From NCBI GenBank assembly GCA_963836405.1, contig CAWIJL010000011.1, forward strand, positions 124,001 to 188,000: a stretch of DNA of 64,000 bases. The letters are read 5' to 3'. The position numbers and the translations under genes were made by a program. The stretch's first letter is position 1; every line of letters begins with the position of its first letter. This DNA is from CAWIJJ01 sp963836405 (lineage in GTDB: Bacteria; Acidobacteriota; Terriglobia; Bryobacterales; Bryobacteraceae). The notes under the pieces are model-generated. The model was not told the origin of the DNA and searched no databases. It saw only the letters and a list, made by a program, of their open reading frames with translations. Shown one piece after another: positions 40,014 to 49,291 of the stretch.

Positions 40014-41333
40014 GTGGGATCACGTCTCTCCGCGCCAGGCCCACAAGAGAGACGCTTCGCGGCGTATATAGAGGGCCTGGCGATTGCCGCGGGGCACGAA
40101 GACCGGCACACTCCTCTGAAGAATTACTGCAAAGGATTGCTGCTACCGGGTGAGCGGAAGAGCATTGAGCCGATGGCCGCACGCCTTGATCCTGAGAACG
40201 TCCAGCCGATGCGTCAGTCCCTGCACCATTTGGTGGCCAAGGCGCCCTGGAGCGACGAATCAGTGATCGGGGAAGTGCGCAATCATGTGTTACCGGCGAT
40301 GCGGAAGCAAGGGCCGCTGGTGGCTTGGATCGTGGATGACACGGGCTTTCCGAAGAAGGGGCGGCATTCGGTGGGAGTCACACGACAGTACTGCGGACAA
40401 GTAGGAAAACAGGATAACTGCCGGGTAGCGGTCAGTCTGTCGGTGGCAACGTGGAGTTCCAGTCTGCCGATCTCCTATCGCTTGTATCTGCCGAAGGAAT
40501 GGGCCGAGGATGCCGAACGGAGAGAGAAGGCGGAAGTGCCCGATGAAGTTGAGTTTCAGACCAAACCGGAGATCTCGCTGGATCAGATCCGCGCGGCGGT
40601 CGCGGCCAACCTGGACCGTGGCGTGGTTCTGGCTGACGCGGCCTACGGCATCAACACCGAGTTTCGCGACGGACTCACCAAACTCGACCTGCGATATGTG
40701 GTGGGCGTGCAGAGCTCAATGACCGTTTGGGAGCCCGGCAAACAACCCTTGCCAGCCAAGCCGCGCGGAAAAATGGGACGGCCACCGCGACTCTTGCAGC
40801 GGACCGCAGACCACCAACCTGTCTCTGTGAAGCAGTTGGCGAAGAGCCTGCCCTCCGCTGTTTTCAAGGAAATCACTTGGCGGGAAGGCACAGACCGGAA
40901 GTTGCGATCCCGCTTTGCGGCTGTTCGCGTACGCGCAGCACATCGGGATTATGAGCAAGCGGAACCGCATGCAGAGGAATGGTTGTTGATCGAATGGCCG
41001 CGCGGGGAGGCAGAACCATCTAAGTACTGGATATCGACTCTGCCGCTGAATACCAAGCTCCCAGCATTGATCAAGATGGCCAAACACCGCTGGATCATCG
41101 AACGGGATTACGAGGAGCTGAAACAAGAGCTGGGTCTGGGGCACTTTGAAGGCCGCAACTGGCGGGGCTTCCACCACCACGCGACGCTCTGTATCGCAGC
41201 GTATGGGTTCCTGGTGGCCGAGCGGAACCGTTTTTCCCCCTCTGCCCGCGCCGGGTATCTTGGATTCGCTGCCCTCGGGCCGGCGCCGGACTTCCGGCCG
41301 CGTGGGTCGCCGGGTCCGCCCAGAGCGACATAA
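40014..41333 (+). CDS. IS701-family transposase
   Basis: 439 aa DDE transposase. It has RRFAAYIEGLAIAAG, PLVAWIVDDTGFPKKGRHSV (first Asp), VVLADAAYGINTEFRDGL (second Asp) and HRWIIERDYEELKQELGLGH with FEGRNWRGFHHHATL (Glu region). The last ~35 residues are Pro/Arg-rich. The start may be GTG at 40014 or slightly later. It appears intact. Confidence 0.88.
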   Translation: MGSRLSAPGPQERRFAAYIEGLAIAAGHEDRHTPLKNYCKGLLLPGERKSIEPMAARLDPENVQPMRQSLHHLVAKAPWSDESVIGEVRNHVLPAMRKQGPLVAWIVDDTGFPKKGRHSVGVTRQYCGQVGKQDNCRVAVSLSVATWSSSLPISYRLYLPKEWAEDAERREKAEVPDEVEFQTKPEISLDQIRAAVAANLDRGVVLADAAYGINTEFRDGLTKLDLRYVVGVQSSMTVWEPGKQPLPAKPRGKMGRPPRLLQRTADHQPVSVKQLAKSLPSAVFKEITWREGTDRKLRSRFAAVRVRAAHRDYEQAEPHAEEWLLIEWPRGEAEPSKYWISTLPLNTKLPALIKMAKHRWIIERDYEELKQELGLGHFEGRNWRGFHHHATLCIAAYGFLVAERNRFSPSARAGYLGFAALGPAPDFRPRGSPGPPRAT

Positions 41334-41402
41334 TCCACACTCGATTGCGACGCTCCGCATGGCTCTGGCGCGCGTCTTGCTGAGGCAACTACCTCACTGC
41401 CC

Positions 41403-41771
41403 CTACTGCGGATCCTCTTCGGGTTGAGCGTCGGCGTCGAAATCGACTCTATCGATACAGGTCTGGCGCGAAGATCGTGGTTCGGTGTGCCATGGCTCCG
41501 TACGCAACTCTGCCTTGCTGAGTTTCTCCACCGCCAAACAGCGCCAGAAGCCTCGCCCTTCCGACCGAATCGCCGGGCTGCGGTTACTCTCTCCACCAAA
41601 CTGGTAGCAGAATACATGCCGGCGGCCTGATTTCCACCCCAACACATGCGGACAAAGCAGCCGGAGCAGGCCATCGTAGACTTCCGCCACTGGCTGCATC
41701 CGTGTGGCCGCCAAGCGAAGCAGTGCATAAACCTCACTCACAGCTTGCGCTTCAGCTGGTTGTGGGCTCAT
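41403..41771 (-). CDS. Small passenger protein of the IS701-type element, unknown function
   Basis: 122 aa on the strand opposite to the transposase. It reads as a real protein with VLGWKSGRRHVFCYQFGGES, WRCLAVEKLSKAELRTEPWH and CIDRVDFDADAQPEEDPQ. From memory, small proteins with the same CYQFGG/WRC/WHT pattern are common hypothetical proteins in soil bacteria; no function is known. It lies between the transposase and the right end of the IS. Confidence 0.55.
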   Translation of the reverse strand: MSPQPAEAQAVSEVYALLRLAATRMQPVAEVYDGLLRLLCPHVLGWKSGRRHVFCYQFGGESNRSPAIRSEGRGFWRCLAVEKLSKAELRTEPWHTEPRSSRQTCIDRVDFDADAQPEEDPQ

Positions 41772-41834
41772 ACCTCCTCAGAATACATAAACTCGAGAAG
41801 CCGGACCGGCTCCTATCTTTATGACCCAGTAGTA

Positions 41835-42308
41835 CTAGCCCGCCCTCGACACAAGCAGACCCTTGTCAAGCAACTGCGTTCCTACCTTCCCGATGTTGTC
41901 GCTGCCGTCGGTATCCCCACCCGCATCGTCCCGCACCAACTCAGGCACACATATGCCAGTGAGATGGTGCGCGCCGGGGTGGGCTTGCCTGCGCTCATGA
42001 AGCTGCTCGGGCACGTTAATCCCGAAATGACCATGCGCTACGTCGATGTTGTGGGAACCGATTTGCAGCGGGAGTTTCATCTGGCCCGATCGCAACCTCG
42101 GCACCTGGCGCCGCAACCGAAAGCCCCGATCTCCTCGCCTCGCGCAGGTCTGGACGGCGTCGTCGACTCGCTGCTGTTCGCCCAACATGCCATCGAGATG
42201 TTCCGCCGTTCGCTGCCGGGCGGCGCTCGCAAGCATCGTCTCGATCAACTCGCCAACCGACTTACCAAAATCCTCGCGGAAACCCGCAAACTCGACCCCG
42301 CCGGATAG
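41835..42308 (+). pseudogene. Tyrosine recombinase 2 of the outer element, 3' part
   Basis: Resumes as LARPRHKQTLVKQLRSYLPD, with VPHQLRHTYASEMVRAGVGL (HxxR) and LLGHVNPEMTMRYVDV (Tyr). A ~70-residue C-terminal tail follows. It ends the outer element's last gene. Confidence 0.85.
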
Positions 42309-42541
42309 CGGGCAGAGATTGGCCGTATAAGGTGACAATTCGGTGACACACTCCGGTCTGGAGCACGAAATTAGTTTAGTGTGGAGTCGGAGAAATTCCT
42401 GAAGCCGAAAAAACAACTTCACGATCCTATTCACAGCGAAAAAAGAGTGATATGCTTTGAGCCGTAACTTCACTTTTCGCTGGTCTTTTGTCGTTCGAAG
42501 CGGCGGTGTAGTTTGTCCCGGGGGCGGTGGCGTCGAGCGGT
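42309..42541 (+). promoter_or_regulatory. Upstream region of the sigma-54 activator gene
   Basis: 233 bases without a gene. It contains a direct repeat GGTGACAATTC / GGTGACAC around 42331-42346 that may mark the end of the mobile element. No clear promoter was recognised. Confidence 0.3.
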
Positions 42542-43960
42542 ATGACATTGGGGGAAAATCAGCGGCGAGGGAGCTATGTTGAGTGCCCGCTGGCGGTTTT
42601 GCTCTTCGACATGACGGGCAACTCTGAGGAAGGCCTCGAATTGCGTCGGCTTCTAGAGTCCGCGGACGGAGTCTCGGTGGTAGCCAAGACCTTGCCGCTG
42701 GGGCGCCCGGGCGGTATCGCGCAATTTCATTCGGCGGTAGTGCTCGTCGTACAACGCCTCCCGGGGCCGGAACAACAGCAACTGCTGTCCATCTTCGATC
42801 CACGCGAAGGTCCGGTGCTTGTGGCCGCACTGCAACCAGACGGGGAAACGATGAGCCGGTTGATGGATGGAGGGGTAGTCGACTATTTCTCGCCACCCTG
42901 GACCCTCGCAAATATTCTTCCACGGATTCGAAAAGCGCTGCGGAGCGAGGCGCCACGCCAGGAGGAAGTGTCTCCGACGAAAAGGAAACTTGCGTTGGAT
43001 CAGATGATCGGTCAGAGCGCAGCATTTACGCAGGCGATCAATCGAATTCCCGCGATTGCTGCGTGCGACGCGAGTGTCCTGATCACCGGAGAGACCGGCA
43101 CGGGAAAGGAGCTTTGCGCCCGGGCGATTCACTATCTGGGCCCGCGCTCGCGGCAACCCTTCGTGCCCCTCAACTGCGGAGCGATCCCGTCGGAGTTGGT
43201 GGAAAACGAGCTGTTTGGACACGGTGCGGGCGCCTACACCAGCGCGGCGACACGTCACAACGGGATCGTCGCCGAGGCCGAGGGCGGAACGCTCTTTCTG
43301 GACGAGGTGGATAGCCTGCCCCCGGGCGCGCAGATCAAACTACTGCGCTTCCTGCAGAGTAAGGAGTATCGACCGCTGGGTACCACCAAGACGCTGACGG
43401 CGAATGTCCGCCTGGTGGCCGCCACCAACGCGGATCCAACGGCGGCGGTGAAGAGCGGCAACATGAGGCACGATTTGTACTACCGCTTGAGCGTGATTCC
43501 GGTGCGGCTGCCTCCGTTGCGCGAAAGGCGCGATGACATTCCACTGCTGGCCAATCACTTCCGGATTCGTTATGCCCGGGAATATGGAAAGACGCCGTCC
43601 CCCGTGCCGGCAGACGTGGCCGCACGCCTGATGGCGTACGATTGGCCGGGCAATGTCCGAGAGTTGGAAAACGCAATCGCGTGCATGGTGGCGCTGAGCA
43701 ATGACGGCCATCTGCTGGCGAGCAATCTCAACCTGCCGCCGGATGCTACCGGTCAGGATGATCCCTCCTCTCTGCGAACGGCGAAGGTGCAATTCGAGCG
43801 CGCCTATATCGAAGAGAAGCTACGCTCCTGCCGCGGGAATATCAGTCACGCGGCACTCGCAGCAGGCAAGGACCGCCGGGCGTTTTGGGAACTCATCCGT
43901 AAGCACGGGATTAAAGTGGAACAGTTCCGGTTACGGTCCGCGGCTGCGCATGGAGACTAG
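42542..43960 (+). CDS. Sigma-54-type AAA+ transcription activator with degenerate receiver-like domain and GAYTSA motif
   Basis: 472 aa from ATG at 42542; a GTG 15 bases upstream is possible. Residues 1-130 look like a receiver-like fold without obvious phospho-acceptor acidic pocket. The AAA+ domain has Walker A GETGTGKE (183-190), Walker B GGTLFLDEVD (about 248-257) and RLPPLRERRDDIPLLA. The loop that contacts sigma-54, normally GAFTGA, reads GAYTSA (230-235). The C-terminal HTH is Fis-like (NISHAALAAGKDRRAFWELI). It is not next to the eCIS operon, so a role in its control is only a guess. Confidence 0.85.
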   Translation: MTLGENQRRGSYVECPLAVLLFDMTGNSEEGLELRRLLESADGVSVVAKTLPLGRPGGIAQFHSAVVLVVQRLPGPEQQQLLSIFDPREGPVLVAALQPDGETMSRLMDGGVVDYFSPPWTLANILPRIRKALRSEAPRQEEVSPTKRKLALDQMIGQSAAFTQAINRIPAIAACDASVLITGETGTGKELCARAIHYLGPRSRQPFVPLNCGAIPSELVENELFGHGAGAYTSAATRHNGIVAEAEGGTLFLDEVDSLPPGAQIKLLRFLQSKEYRPLGTTKTLTANVRLVAATNADPTAAVKSGNMRHDLYYRLSVIPVRLPPLRERRDDIPLLANHFRIRYAREYGKTPSPVPADVAARLMAYDWPGNVRELENAIACMVALSNDGHLLASNLNLPPDATGQDDPSSLRTAKVQFERAYIEEKLRSCRGNISHAALAAGKDRRAFWELIRKHGIKVEQFRLRSAAAHGD

Positions 43961-44189
43961 GTTCGTAGTTCCGCTTCCATCTCCAACAGGCTGAGTGCAA
44001 TCACGCCGTAACTTGACCGCGGACAGGGTAGAAACCAGTGTGGAGCAGGTTGGCAACCTGCGCTGTGGCTGTCTACCTCCGCATGCTCGCCACGATTGCG
44101 GCTCTTGCCAGCGCTCACCCGGGCTGGAACAGGACTCTTCATCCACAGCGAAGATGCCGAGATATCATCGCCGAAGGCGTGCGGGTTTG

Positions 44190-44469
44190 GTTTACAGGCG
44201 CAATCGCCCAATACGAAAAGGCCATGATCGTAGCGAAGCTCCGAGGAGCACGGCAACGCATGAAGGCGAAAACCGGAAGGTGCGAGGGCCGGAAGCCGTT
44301 CGGATACTACGAAGGTGAAACCGCCGTGTTGGATCGCATGAAGGCCCTCCGGGAAACGGGCATGGGCTTTGATCGCATCGCAGAGGTGCTGAACGCCGAA
44401 GGTCTGAAGCCCCGCACTGGTGCGCAATGGTGGGGCAAGACGGTAAACAACATTGTTTCCGCGCAATAG
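44190..44469 (+). pseudogene. Serine recombinase C-terminal fragment
   Basis: Recognisable from about GAIAQYEKAMIVAKLRGARQ through CEGRKPFGYYEGE to RIAEVLNAEGLKPRTGAQWW, the helical and recombinase-domain part of a small serine recombinase. The catalytic N-terminal domain is missing; upstream codons do not match the family. A dead remnant. Confidence 0.7.
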
Positions 44470-44963
44470 GCGCGGAATGCGCGGTCATGGTGACAGATGG
44501 TGACAAAACGGCGGAACGGAGGGCCGAAAACAAAAACTGTCACCATCCGCAAGTTAGTGTTTCCAAAGAACCGCTTCGGCGCGAAAAACATTTTTATTAT
44601 GGCTCCATGTGGGTTCCGAACCCTTCCGAAGCCTCGTCTCTATTGGCGAACGTGCGTAGTCTCTACGCAGAGTACCCGCAACGCTGACAACGTGACAAAC
44701 AGCGTTCCGAACGAAAACGGGGGCGAACGCCAGAAACCCCAACATATTGTGGTATTGCGCGGTCGGAGCGGACAACGCCGCATTGCGCCTGAGAGAAGTC
44801 CGCGCCTTTGCGCATTAAATTAAGACGGACCTCCGACCGTAGAGCCTACGTGTTCCCATCTGGGCGTAGTAGATTCGGAGAAAAAGAGGGGATGGAAGGA
44901 AAGAATGATACCTGATAGCATGGGCCTTCCGAAGAGGCCCAGGATCATTTCCGGAGTTGACGC
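44470..44963. other. Gene-free stretch
   Basis: No ORF looks like a protein. A short inverted pair, GGTGACA at 44508 region and TGTCACC near 44539, can form a hairpin. The end contains CCGGAG, the ribosome site of the next gene. Confidence 0.4.
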
Positions 44964-45632
44964 GTGACTTGTCCAGCGTGTGGTATCGAAAATCCGCCAT
45001 CGGCTCAATATTGCGATTGCGGGCATGAATTCGTGCCGGGTACGAAGCCGAAGGAGTTGGCCCCAACGCAACCTTCGGGTACGTGGTGTCCGAAGTGTAA
45101 AATGTTCAACCCGGCAGCAAACCAGTTTTGCGGTAAGTGCGGGGCGGCAATGCAGAAGAGAGCGTCGCCAGCGTTGATCGGCTGTTTGGGTTTGATCGGT
45201 ATCGTAGTCTTGATCGGAGTTTTCAGCAGTAGCAGCAACAGCGACAGGGGAGCGAGTCCGTCAGGCACGAGTTCATCAACCCCAGCCTATACACCCCCAG
45301 CCTATACACCCCCAGCCTATACACCCCCACCCGAACGCCCCGAAGCGAAGGTATCCATCAAAAAATGGAATTGGACGAAGGGTGGCTTCGATACGATCAT
45401 GAAGGGCACGTTTACGATTCGCAATGACAACGATTATGCCGTCAAGGACATCAGGATCGGATGTGAGCTTTCCGCGAACAGCGGAACTACGATTGATTCT
45501 GTCGACGAGACGATCTATGACTCAATTCCGGCAAACAACTCCAGGACGTTTCGTGCAGTGAGCATGGGATTCGTTCGCAGCCAAACATCCCGCGCTGGGT
45601 GCCAGATTAGGGGCGTCGTGAAAACCTACTGA
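44964..45632 (+). CDS. Double zinc-ribbon, single-pass membrane protein, unknown function
   Basis: 222 aa from GTG at 44964 (CCGGAG eight bases upstream). It has two zinc ribbons in residues 1-65 (CPACGIENPPSAQYCDCGHE; CPKCKMFNPAANQFCGKCGA), then a transmembrane segment (ALIGCLGLIGIVVLIGVFSS). A linker follows with a three-fold PAYTP repeat, then a beta-sandwich-like domain (KVSIKKWNWTKGGFDTIMKG, TFTIRNDNDYAVKDIRIGCE). This layout, cytoplasmic ribbons plus outer FxLYD-like domain, is common among uncharacterised bacterial proteins. It sits between mobile elements and seems intact. Confidence 0.65.
   Translation: MTCPACGIENPPSAQYCDCGHEFVPGTKPKELAPTQPSGTWCPKCKMFNPAANQFCGKCGAAMQKRASPALIGCLGLIGIVVLIGVFSSSSNSDRGASPSGTSSSTPAYTPPAYTPPAYTPPPERPEAKVSIKKWNWTKGGFDTIMKGTFTIRNDNDYAVKDIRIGCELSANSGTTIDSVDETIYDSIPANNSRTFRAVSMGFVRSQTSRAGCQIRGVVKTY
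45282..45326 (+). repeat. Three perfect 15-bp tandem repeats in coding sequence
   Basis: CCAGCCTATACACCC is repeated three times in frame and encodes PAYTP units in the linker after the membrane segment. Such repeats can change in copy number by slippage. Confidence 0.9.
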
Positions 45633-45744
45633 GGGGATTCATCGCGAAAGCACGTGACAGAGCATGAGTTGGCGATTCCGCAAATCCTTCAAAGTCTTGC
45701 CGGGCGGAACTTGTCAATGACTTTGAGACACCTGCCCGCATAAA

Positions 45745-46158
45745 TTAGTGTTGTTCCTGTTCGCTCGCCATCGGCGTGGGCGGCGGGTTGATCCATACCG
45801 CGGTCGGTCGCTCCGGTGGTCGGGGGTACACCCGAACGAAGCGTTCGGGATTCCGCTGGAAAGCCTGGGTGAGAACAGCCTGGCGTTGGGCCATGATATC
45901 GTCGGCCCGGCCATGGTGGAGCACTTCGGGCGTGAGCAGGCCGATGCCGCTGTGATGGTGCTCGGTGTTGTACCAGGGGAAAAAGACATGGCAGAAGGCG
46001 CGAGCGTCCTGAATCGAGCCAAACCGTTCGGGGAACTGCGGCCGGTACTTCAGGGTCTTGAACTGGCTTTCCGAGAACGGGTTGTCATCGGAGACGTGCG
46101 GGCGACTGTGAGTCTTGGTGACGCCCAAGTCGGCCAGGAGCAAGGCGACTGGCTTAGA
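45745..46158 (-). pseudogene. IS3 OrfB (rve integrase) 3' part
   Basis: Reads TSK-PVALLLADLGVTKTHSRP with SDDNPFSESQFKTLKYRPQF (Glu of DDE), then FFPWYNTEHHHSGIGLLTPE. It rejoins to 48117-48717 across the inserted IS with the target repeat TCTAAG. Catalytic Glu region is present, but the gene is broken. Confidence 0.8.
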
Positions 46159-48110
46159 CCGAAGTTCCCGCTCTTTTTGACGCTATTTTCCGCGTAAGGC
46201 CTTGAAAGAGTTGCGGATTGGGGATTTTGCTCATGCCGTTGTGTACCCATGTAAATAAGATATATTGATCTTGTATTGCCGATACTATAGCTGTATCATT
46301 GACCCATGTACGTCGAGTCCGTCCCCAACCGCAACTCCCCTCCCGCCATCCTCCTCCGCGAGTCCGTCCGCATCGGCGCTAAAGTCCATAAGCGAACCCT
46401 CGCGAATCTCTCCTCCTGGCCCGCCACCCAGGTCGACCTTCTACGCCGCGTCCTCAAAGGCGAAGATCTGGTCGCCCGCGATCAAGCCCTCCAGATCGTC
46501 CGATCTCTTCCTCATGGACATGTCGCCGCTGTCCTCGGCACTCTGCGCCATCTCGGTGTACTCGATCTCCTCTCGCGTACTCACGAGCCGGAACGCGATC
46601 TGGTTTGCGCCCTCATCGCTGCCCGCATCCTCGACCCGCGGTCCAAACTGGCCACCGCTCGCGGCCTGGAACAGGAGACTGCATCCAGTTCCCTGGCCGA
46701 GTCGCTCCATTTGACCGCCGCCACCGCCGATGATTTGTACGAAGCCATGGATTGGTTGCTACCGCGGCAGCAACGCATCGAGCAGGCTCTGGCAAAACGC
46801 CACCTGTCCGACGGTTGTCTGGTGCTCTATGATGTGACCTCGACTTACTTTGAGGGCCACCACTGCCCGCTGGCTCGCTTCGGCCCCTCGCGCGACGAGC
46901 GCAGTGGCAACCCGCAAATCGTTTGCGGCCTACTCACCAATGCCGAAGGCTGTCCCATCGCCGTAGAGGTTTTCCCGGGCAACACTGCCGATCCCAAGAC
47001 GGTCGCCGCGCAAGTGCTTAAATTGCGCCAGCGTTTTGGTCTTCAGCGGTTGGTCCTGGTGGGCGATCGTGGCATGCTGACCAGCGCTCGCATTCGCGAG
47101 GATCTCCAGCCCGTTGCCGGCATCGAGTGGATTACCGCGTTACGCGCACCGGCCATCAAGAAACTGGCGACCGATGGCGCGCTGCAACTATCCCTGTTCG
47201 ATCAGACGGATCTGGCGGAAATTACTCACTCCGCCTTTCCGGGCGAACGTCTGATCGCCTGTCGGAATCCGTTGTTAGCCGTCGAACGTTCGCGCAAGCG
47301 AGCAGAGTTATTGGCAGCCACCGAAAAGGAGTTAGAGAAGGTAAAGGCCGCGACCAAACGGAAGGGTCGCCCGCTGCGCGGCACGGAACGGATCGCCGTC
47401 GCGGTCGGTAAGGCGCTGGGACATTACAAGATGGCAAAGCACTTTCACTATCGCATCCGCAAAAACGGATTCACCTACGAGCGCAACCAGACGAGCATCG
47501 ATCGGGAATCCGCATTGGATGGGATCTATGTCATCCGCACCACCGTCCCAACGGCATCGGCGTCCAGCGAGCAGGCCGTCCGTCACTACAAAGAGTTATC
47601 CAACGTCGAGCGTGCATTTCGCAGTCTGAAGAGCGTGGACCTCAAGATCCGGCCGATCCATCATCATTTAGAGGAACGCGTGTGTGCGCACGTGTTCCTC
47701 TGCATGCTGGCGTATTATGCCGAGTGGCACATGCGTCGGGCGCTGGCGCCGATGCTGTTTGACGATCAAGAGCCGGAGACCGGCGAGGCGTTGCGCCTTT
47801 CGGTTCTGGCGCCCGCACGACGATCTCCTTCGGCCGAGGACAAAGCGCAGAGTCAGCGCACTGCCGACGGCACGCCCGTACACAGCTTTCAAACTCTCCT
47901 CCAGGATCTCCGCACCGTGGCCCTCAACACCGTTCAGATGGGCGAAGAAACATGCCAGATGGTCACTGCCCCTACTGCCGTACAGCAGCGCGCTTTCGAC
48001 CTCCTGAAGGTCCACTGCAGAGCGTAGTGTGCCCAGTGGGTTGCAGTCCTTCTGGGCGGCATTTCCCGCGTAATCAGGCACTTCCCGCTCATCGAGAGCG
48101 GGAACGTCGG
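46159..48110 (+). mobile_element. IS1634-type insertion sequence in the IS3 OrfB gene
   Basis: 1952 bp; ends CCGAAGTTCCCGCTCT (46159-46174) and AGAGCGGGAACGTCGG (48095-48110) are inverted repeats with one mismatch pair. CTTAGA target repeats lie at 46153-46158 and 48111-48116. The transposase at 46306-48027 is intact. Confidence 0.85.
46306..48027 (+). CDS. IS1634-family transposase
   Basis: 573 aa. Begins MYVESVPNRNSPPAILLRES, the usual IS1634 start. DDE signatures are CLVLYDVTSTYFEGHHCPLA (first Asp), RLVLVGDRGMLTSARIREDL (second Asp) and YKELSNVERAFRSLKSVDLK (Glu), followed by HVFLCMLAYYAEWHM. The gene is complete and could mobilise the element. Confidence 0.88.
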   Translation: MYVESVPNRNSPPAILLRESVRIGAKVHKRTLANLSSWPATQVDLLRRVLKGEDLVARDQALQIVRSLPHGHVAAVLGTLRHLGVLDLLSRTHEPERDLVCALIAARILDPRSKLATARGLEQETASSSLAESLHLTAATADDLYEAMDWLLPRQQRIEQALAKRHLSDGCLVLYDVTSTYFEGHHCPLARFGPSRDERSGNPQIVCGLLTNAEGCPIAVEVFPGNTADPKTVAAQVLKLRQRFGLQRLVLVGDRGMLTSARIREDLQPVAGIEWITALRAPAIKKLATDGALQLSLFDQTDLAEITHSAFPGERLIACRNPLLAVERSRKRAELLAATEKELEKVKAATKRKGRPLRGTERIAVAVGKALGHYKMAKHFHYRIRKNGFTYERNQTSIDRESALDGIYVIRTTVPTASASSEQAVRHYKELSNVERAFRSLKSVDLKIRPIHHHLEERVCAHVFLCMLAYYAEWHMRRALAPMLFDDQEPETGEALRLSVLAPARRSPSAEDKAQSQRTADGTPVHSFQTLLQDLRTVALNTVQMGEETCQMVTAPTAVQQRAFDLLKVHCRA

Positions 48111-48111
48111 C

Positions 48112-48717
48112 TTAGAGGTCATGGAGGTGCCGCGATCGGCGTGGATCGTTGAGCTGATCGGGGACGATGTTCTGTTTGCGGCAGGTCTCGCCGATCAGCC
48201 GCTTGGCCAGTTCGGCGCTCTCGCGTTCGGCGACCATCCAGCCGACGACATAACGGCTGAAGATGTCCAGGATGACGTAGAGGTAGAAGTAGGTCCATTT
48301 GACCGGCCCGAGCAACTTGGTGATGTCCCAACTCCAGACCTGGTTGGGGCCGGTGGCCAGAAGTTGCGGTTTTTGGTAGTTGGATGGCGGAGTTGATCGC
48401 GGCGTTCGCGGACCTCGCCGGCCTGCTTCCAGGATGCGGTACATGGTGCGGATCGAGCAAAGGTAGATGCCTTCGTCCAGCAGAGTGGCGTAGACCTCGG
48501 CCGGGGCCTTGTCCCGGGAGCGCTCCGAATTCAGGATCTCCAGGACCCGCTGCTGTTCGACGGGAGCCAGGGTGCGGGGGGCCGCCGGCGAGGGGCCTCT
48601 GGAGCAGTCGGCTCGCTGGGGTGGAAGGTGGCGGTACAGCGAAGCCCGCGGCACGTTGAGGGCGCGACAGGCGGCCGCCCGGCCCACCTTCTGGCCGAGC
48701 TGGTGGGCGGCAGTCAT
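48112..48717 (-). pseudogene. IS3 OrfB 5' part, frameshifted and interrupted
   Basis: Starts MTAAHQLGQKVGRAAACRAL and includes the HTH_21 region and NQVWSWDITKLLGPVKWTYF (first Asp). After PDQL the conserved continuation (STIHADRGTSMTSK, second Asp) is in another frame, a single-base indel near 48155. The IS1634-type insertion then splits the gene at TCTAAG. Confidence 0.8.
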
Positions 48718-49234
48718 GAGTTCGCCTCGCCGCTCTTGACCTCCGGCGGCGAGATCCCCAGCAGGGCCGATACTTTTTTTGCACGTCGATGATGAGCTCG
48801 GCCTGTTCGAGGCGCCGGCTTAGATGGGCGACTTGGGCATGCAGGCGATGGTTCTCATCCGCCAGCGGGTTAGCCGTAGATTTGCGGCCGCGCTTTTTGG
48901 GCGTCAAGGCATCCAGTTCGCCTTGCTCCTTTTGACGCCGCCAGGTCGTGAGATGGGACGAATACAACCCCTCGCGGCGCAGCAAAGCGCCGATCGCGCC
49001 ATCGTCGCGGCAGGCCTCGGCTTGGGCTACGATCGAGCGCTTGTACTCGGCCGTGAACTGCCGGCGCTTCGGCTTCTCCGGAACCTCCGGGTCGGGGATG
49101 GGGACCGGCACGGCGCCGCCGGAGTTGGCAGCTCCTCCGCTCCGATCGGGCTTGCTACGCTCGCCCTCCCTGCGCTGCGGAGCCGCCAACTCCGCCTGTT
49201 GGACCGGCAACTGCTTGAGATTCGATTTGAGCAC
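48714..49234 (-). CDS. IS3 OrfA (HTH/leucine-zipper transposase subunit)
   Basis: HTH part is RRQFTAEYKRSIVAQAEACR and LLRREGLYSSHLTTWRRQKE, followed by a coiled-coil (HAQVAHLSRRLEQAELIIDV). A run of seven A residues (T on +, 48774-48780) follows. Read straight through, the frame stays open to 48119 with unrelated residues; shifted at the A-run it gives VQKKVSALLGI and ends at TGA overlapping the OrfB ATG. This is either a mutation or an IS3-type slippery site. Confidence 0.7.
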
Positions 49235-49291
49235 TGAACATGGATACTTTCTCCGCCCTCTACAGTAATTGACGGCGGGGAAGGTGTCTCA

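Larger units (their letters stand above)
39971..41834 (+). mobile_element. IS701-type insertion sequence with a passenger gene
   Basis: 1864 bp bounded by 13-bp inverted repeats (TACTACTGGGTCA at 39971-39983, complement at 41822-41834). It has CTAG target repeats at 39967-39970 and 41835-41838, which fits the YTAR preference of IS701. The transposase occupies 40014-41333. The last 500 bases hold an opposite-strand small gene. Confidence 0.85.
24855..42308 (+). mobile_element. Outer mobile element: DUF6431, CHC2 primase, two tyrosine recombinases, opened by later insertions
   Basis: Four genes with 4-base overlaps when the inserts are removed: DUF6431 (24855-25307), CHC2/Toprim primase (25304-26272), recombinase 1 (26269-27138 plus 39128-39307) and recombinase 2 (39304-39970 plus 41839-42308). 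Both recombinase genes rejoin in frame (349 and 378 aa). The element is therefore an old operon carrying a RIT element plus an IS21-type transposon in gene three and an IS701-type element in gene four. The true outer ends were not found; the coordinates are those of the first and last genes. Confidence 0.6.
45724..49291 (-). mobile_element. IS3-family element, split by an IS1634-type IS
   Basis: Ends TGAGACACC (45724-45732) and GGTGTCTCA (49283-49291) form inverted repeats that extend to about 16 imperfect bases. OrfA lies at 48714-49234 and OrfB in two pieces (48117-48717 and 45745-46158). OrfB carries an extra frameshift. No clear target duplication is visible. The element interrupts a serine recombinase gene at 49292. 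Confidence 0.75.

Noticed and set aside
44166..44190. Fourth copy of the palindromic GCCGAAGGCGTG repeat
   Set aside because: It lacks the CAC half of the stem and could simply be coding sequence of the recombinase fragment.
44590..44700. tRNA-like sequence (GTGGGTTCCGAACC)
   Set aside because: The T-arm-like word is present, but no acceptor, D-arm or anticodon stem could be paired around it.
45282..45326. CRISPR-like array or regulatory repeat
   Set aside because: The 15-bp units are contiguous, in frame and encode PAYTP repeats; no spacers.
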